Shown piece by piece: positions 31,669 to 32,614 of a DNA stretch of 32,614 nucleotides (position 1 is its first letter; every line of letters begins with the position of its first letter). A program made the position numbers and the translations under genes. Below the pieces are notes generated by a model that saw nothing but the letters and a program-made list of their open reading frames with translations, did no database searches and was not told where the DNA came from. The DNA lies in the NCBI GenBank assembly GCA_910586475.1, contig CAJUHM010000030.1, positions 1 through 32,614 of the forward strand, written 5' to 3'. This stretch comes from an uncultured Muribaculaceae bacterium (GTDB taxonomy: Bacteria > Bacteroidota > Bacteroidia > Bacteroidales > Muribaculaceae).

Positions 31669-32427
31669 ATGGCTAAAAATAACCATTTGCAGAGTGATTT
31701 TACCCGACTCGACAAGCTGCTTCGCAAAGAGGCTTTGGATACGGGCGATTTATCGGCAGCGGTCGATGCCTATGCCTATGGGCGGGCTATGGCCCTGGTC
31801 GAGAATGTTGTTGCGGTGGTAAGCGACATGGCTGAAGGCACGAGCCGGATTTTCGGTGGCGGATTTTCCGGAGTGCTCGGACTTGACGGTTACAGTGAAG
31901 AGAATTCCATTTGGGAAAGACGTATTATTTCATTGATGCCTGAAGAGGAACAGCATCAGAAATATATAGCCGAATTGCGTTTTTATCATTTCCTGCGTCA
32001 GGCCGGCAGGGGAGCGGAAAACTATTATCTCATGAGCCGACTCCGGATGACAGTTCCGGATGGCCGGAATTTAGAGGTGCTCCACCGGATGTATTATCTC
32101 TACGGCGGAGATGGCCGGAAAGTAAGGTATGCGGTGTGTCTCTATGGGCCTATGACGGTAGACTTCAAGGGGCGGAGCGTTGTTGTCAATTCTATCACAG
32201 GAGTGTCGGAGGAACTGACATCGTCGGCCGATGCGAATATTCTCAGCCTTCGCGAGAAACAGGTGCTTCGGCTGATTGATTCTGGACTGAAGAGCCGTGA
32301 TATAGCCGAAGCGCTCCACATAAGTGTCCACACGGTAAGCCGTCATCGTCAGGAAATCCTTGGCAAGCTTCAGGTAAAGAATTCCCATGAGGCCTGCCGC
32401 ACGGCCCGCACGCTGGGGTTGCTGTGA
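31669..32427 (+). CDS. LuxR-type HTH transcriptional regulator
   Basis: 252 residues. The C-terminal 61 residues (192-252) are a GerE/LuxR helix-turn-helix: LSLREKQVLRLIDSGLKSRDIAEALHIS, then the recognition helix with HTVSRHRQEILGKLQVKNSHEA. The N-terminal 190 residues lack a receiver domain with its phospho-Asp pocket. They contain a helical start and a probable PAS-like fold (GVLGLDGYSEENSIWERRIISLMPEEEQ, FYHFLRQAG, NYYLMSRLRM, VLHRMYYLYGGDGRKVRYAVCLYGPM), as in many single-gene Bacteroidetes LuxR regulators. No signal is known. Divergent from the DUF1349 gene, which is a plausible target, and self-control is possible through the shared palindrome. Confidence 0.88.
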   Translation: MAKNNHLQSDFTRLDKLLRKEALDTGDLSAAVDAYAYGRAMALVENVVAVVSDMAEGTSRIFGGGFSGVLGLDGYSEENSIWERRIISLMPEEEQHQKYIAELRFYHFLRQAGRGAENYYLMSRLRMTVPDGRNLEVLHRMYYLYGGDGRKVRYAVCLYGPMTVDFKGRSVVVNSITGVSEELTSSADANILSLREKQVLRLIDSGLKSRDIAEALHISVHTVSRHRQEILGKLQVKNSHEACRTARTLGLL

Positions 32428-32534
32428 TCGAAGTCTGCCGACGCCAGCCAACCACATGGAATGTTATTTGTCGGTTTGATCTATCTTCTATTTAAGAGAG
32501 TGTTTGAATTTAAACCGCGTTAACAGTAATACGT

Positions 32535-32581
32535 ATGAACGGCAGAAACTTCAAAATAATCCTGAGGTCTTTTTTGGCGAA
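32535..32581 (+). CDS. Possible 5' end of a gene cut by the adapter
   Basis: ATG followed by codons for NGRNFKIILRSFLA before the sequence turns into adapter. The short basic-hydrophobic start resembles the N-terminus of FtsX/MacB-type ABC transporter permeases (pattern xFKIALRNLLxNK), but 15 residues cannot decide this. The upstream 100 bp is AT-rich and gene-free. Confidence 0.25.
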
Positions 32582-32614
32582 AGATCGGAAGAGCACACGT
32601 CTGAACTCCAGTCA
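32582..32614. other. Illumina TruSeq adapter sequence (not genomic)
   Basis: The last 33 bases begin AGATCGGAAGAGC and are identical to the standard TruSeq read-1 adapter as I know it. This is untrimmed library adapter at the contig edge and should be removed. No adapter is seen at the left end. Confidence 0.97.

Overview
The window looks like a contig from a Bacteroidales genome, most likely of the gut family Muribaculaceae; the family level is inference. Three things support this. The promoters carry the Bacteroidetes type -7 element TAnnTTTG, in several cases with a TTTG or TTTC -33 element 19-21 bp upstream. Leaders are A-rich and mostly lack a Shine-Dalgarno sequence. The gene content also fits: a BtGH84-like O-GlcNAcase, long PPi-dependent phosphofructokinase, rhomboids with a DUF6576-like tail, BspA-type LRR protein, long-form RnfB, and AspT/AspD. 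The last 33 bases are Illumina adapter, so the right end is an assembly artefact.

Layout. 1-4640, plus strand: a WG-repeat lipoprotein followed by a secreted GH84 N-acetylglucosaminidase, ending in a strong terminator. 4670-7280, minus strand: pfp and an HU-type DNA-binding protein, each with its own terminator; HU has a long leader containing inverted repeats. 7380-12530, plus strand: two tandem rhomboid proteases, a membrane-anchored endonuclease/exonuclease/phosphatase protein with a TTG start, and a secreted M3 dipeptidase. 12480-19960, minus strand: ypfJ-type metallopeptidase, a BspA-like LRR protein, an AT-rich caspase/legumain-like cysteine peptidase with EF-hand-like loops, murI, a nitroreductase, the peroxide-stress pair perR-rubrerythrin, and yraN.

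19990-25572, plus strand: a complete Rnf operon (rseC-like, rnfB, C, D, G, E, A), divergent from yraN. 25714-30808, plus strand: a secreted M48 metalloprotease, an unrecognised membrane protein, and the aspT-aspD pair. 30956-32427: a secreted DUF1349 protein and a LuxR-type regulator, transcribed divergently from one palindrome that contains a -7 element on each strand. After the regulator, a few codons of a new gene run into the adapter.

How the genes work together. Energy conservation is one theme: Rnf couples ferredoxin oxidation to ion pumping, AspT/AspD can build proton-motive force by aspartate:alanine exchange and decarboxylation, and PFP saves ATP in glycolysis. Envelope and secreted proteolysis is another, with six peptidase genes of five families plus two secreted carbohydrate-active or ConA-like proteins. 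Oxygen tolerance is represented by perR-rubrerythrin. The most unusual gene is the AT-rich caspase-like peptidase. It sits 10 bp upstream of the LRR gene, and both proteins end in a similar sorting-domain-like tail. I saw no tRNA, rRNA, CRISPR array, integrase, transposase or phage gene.
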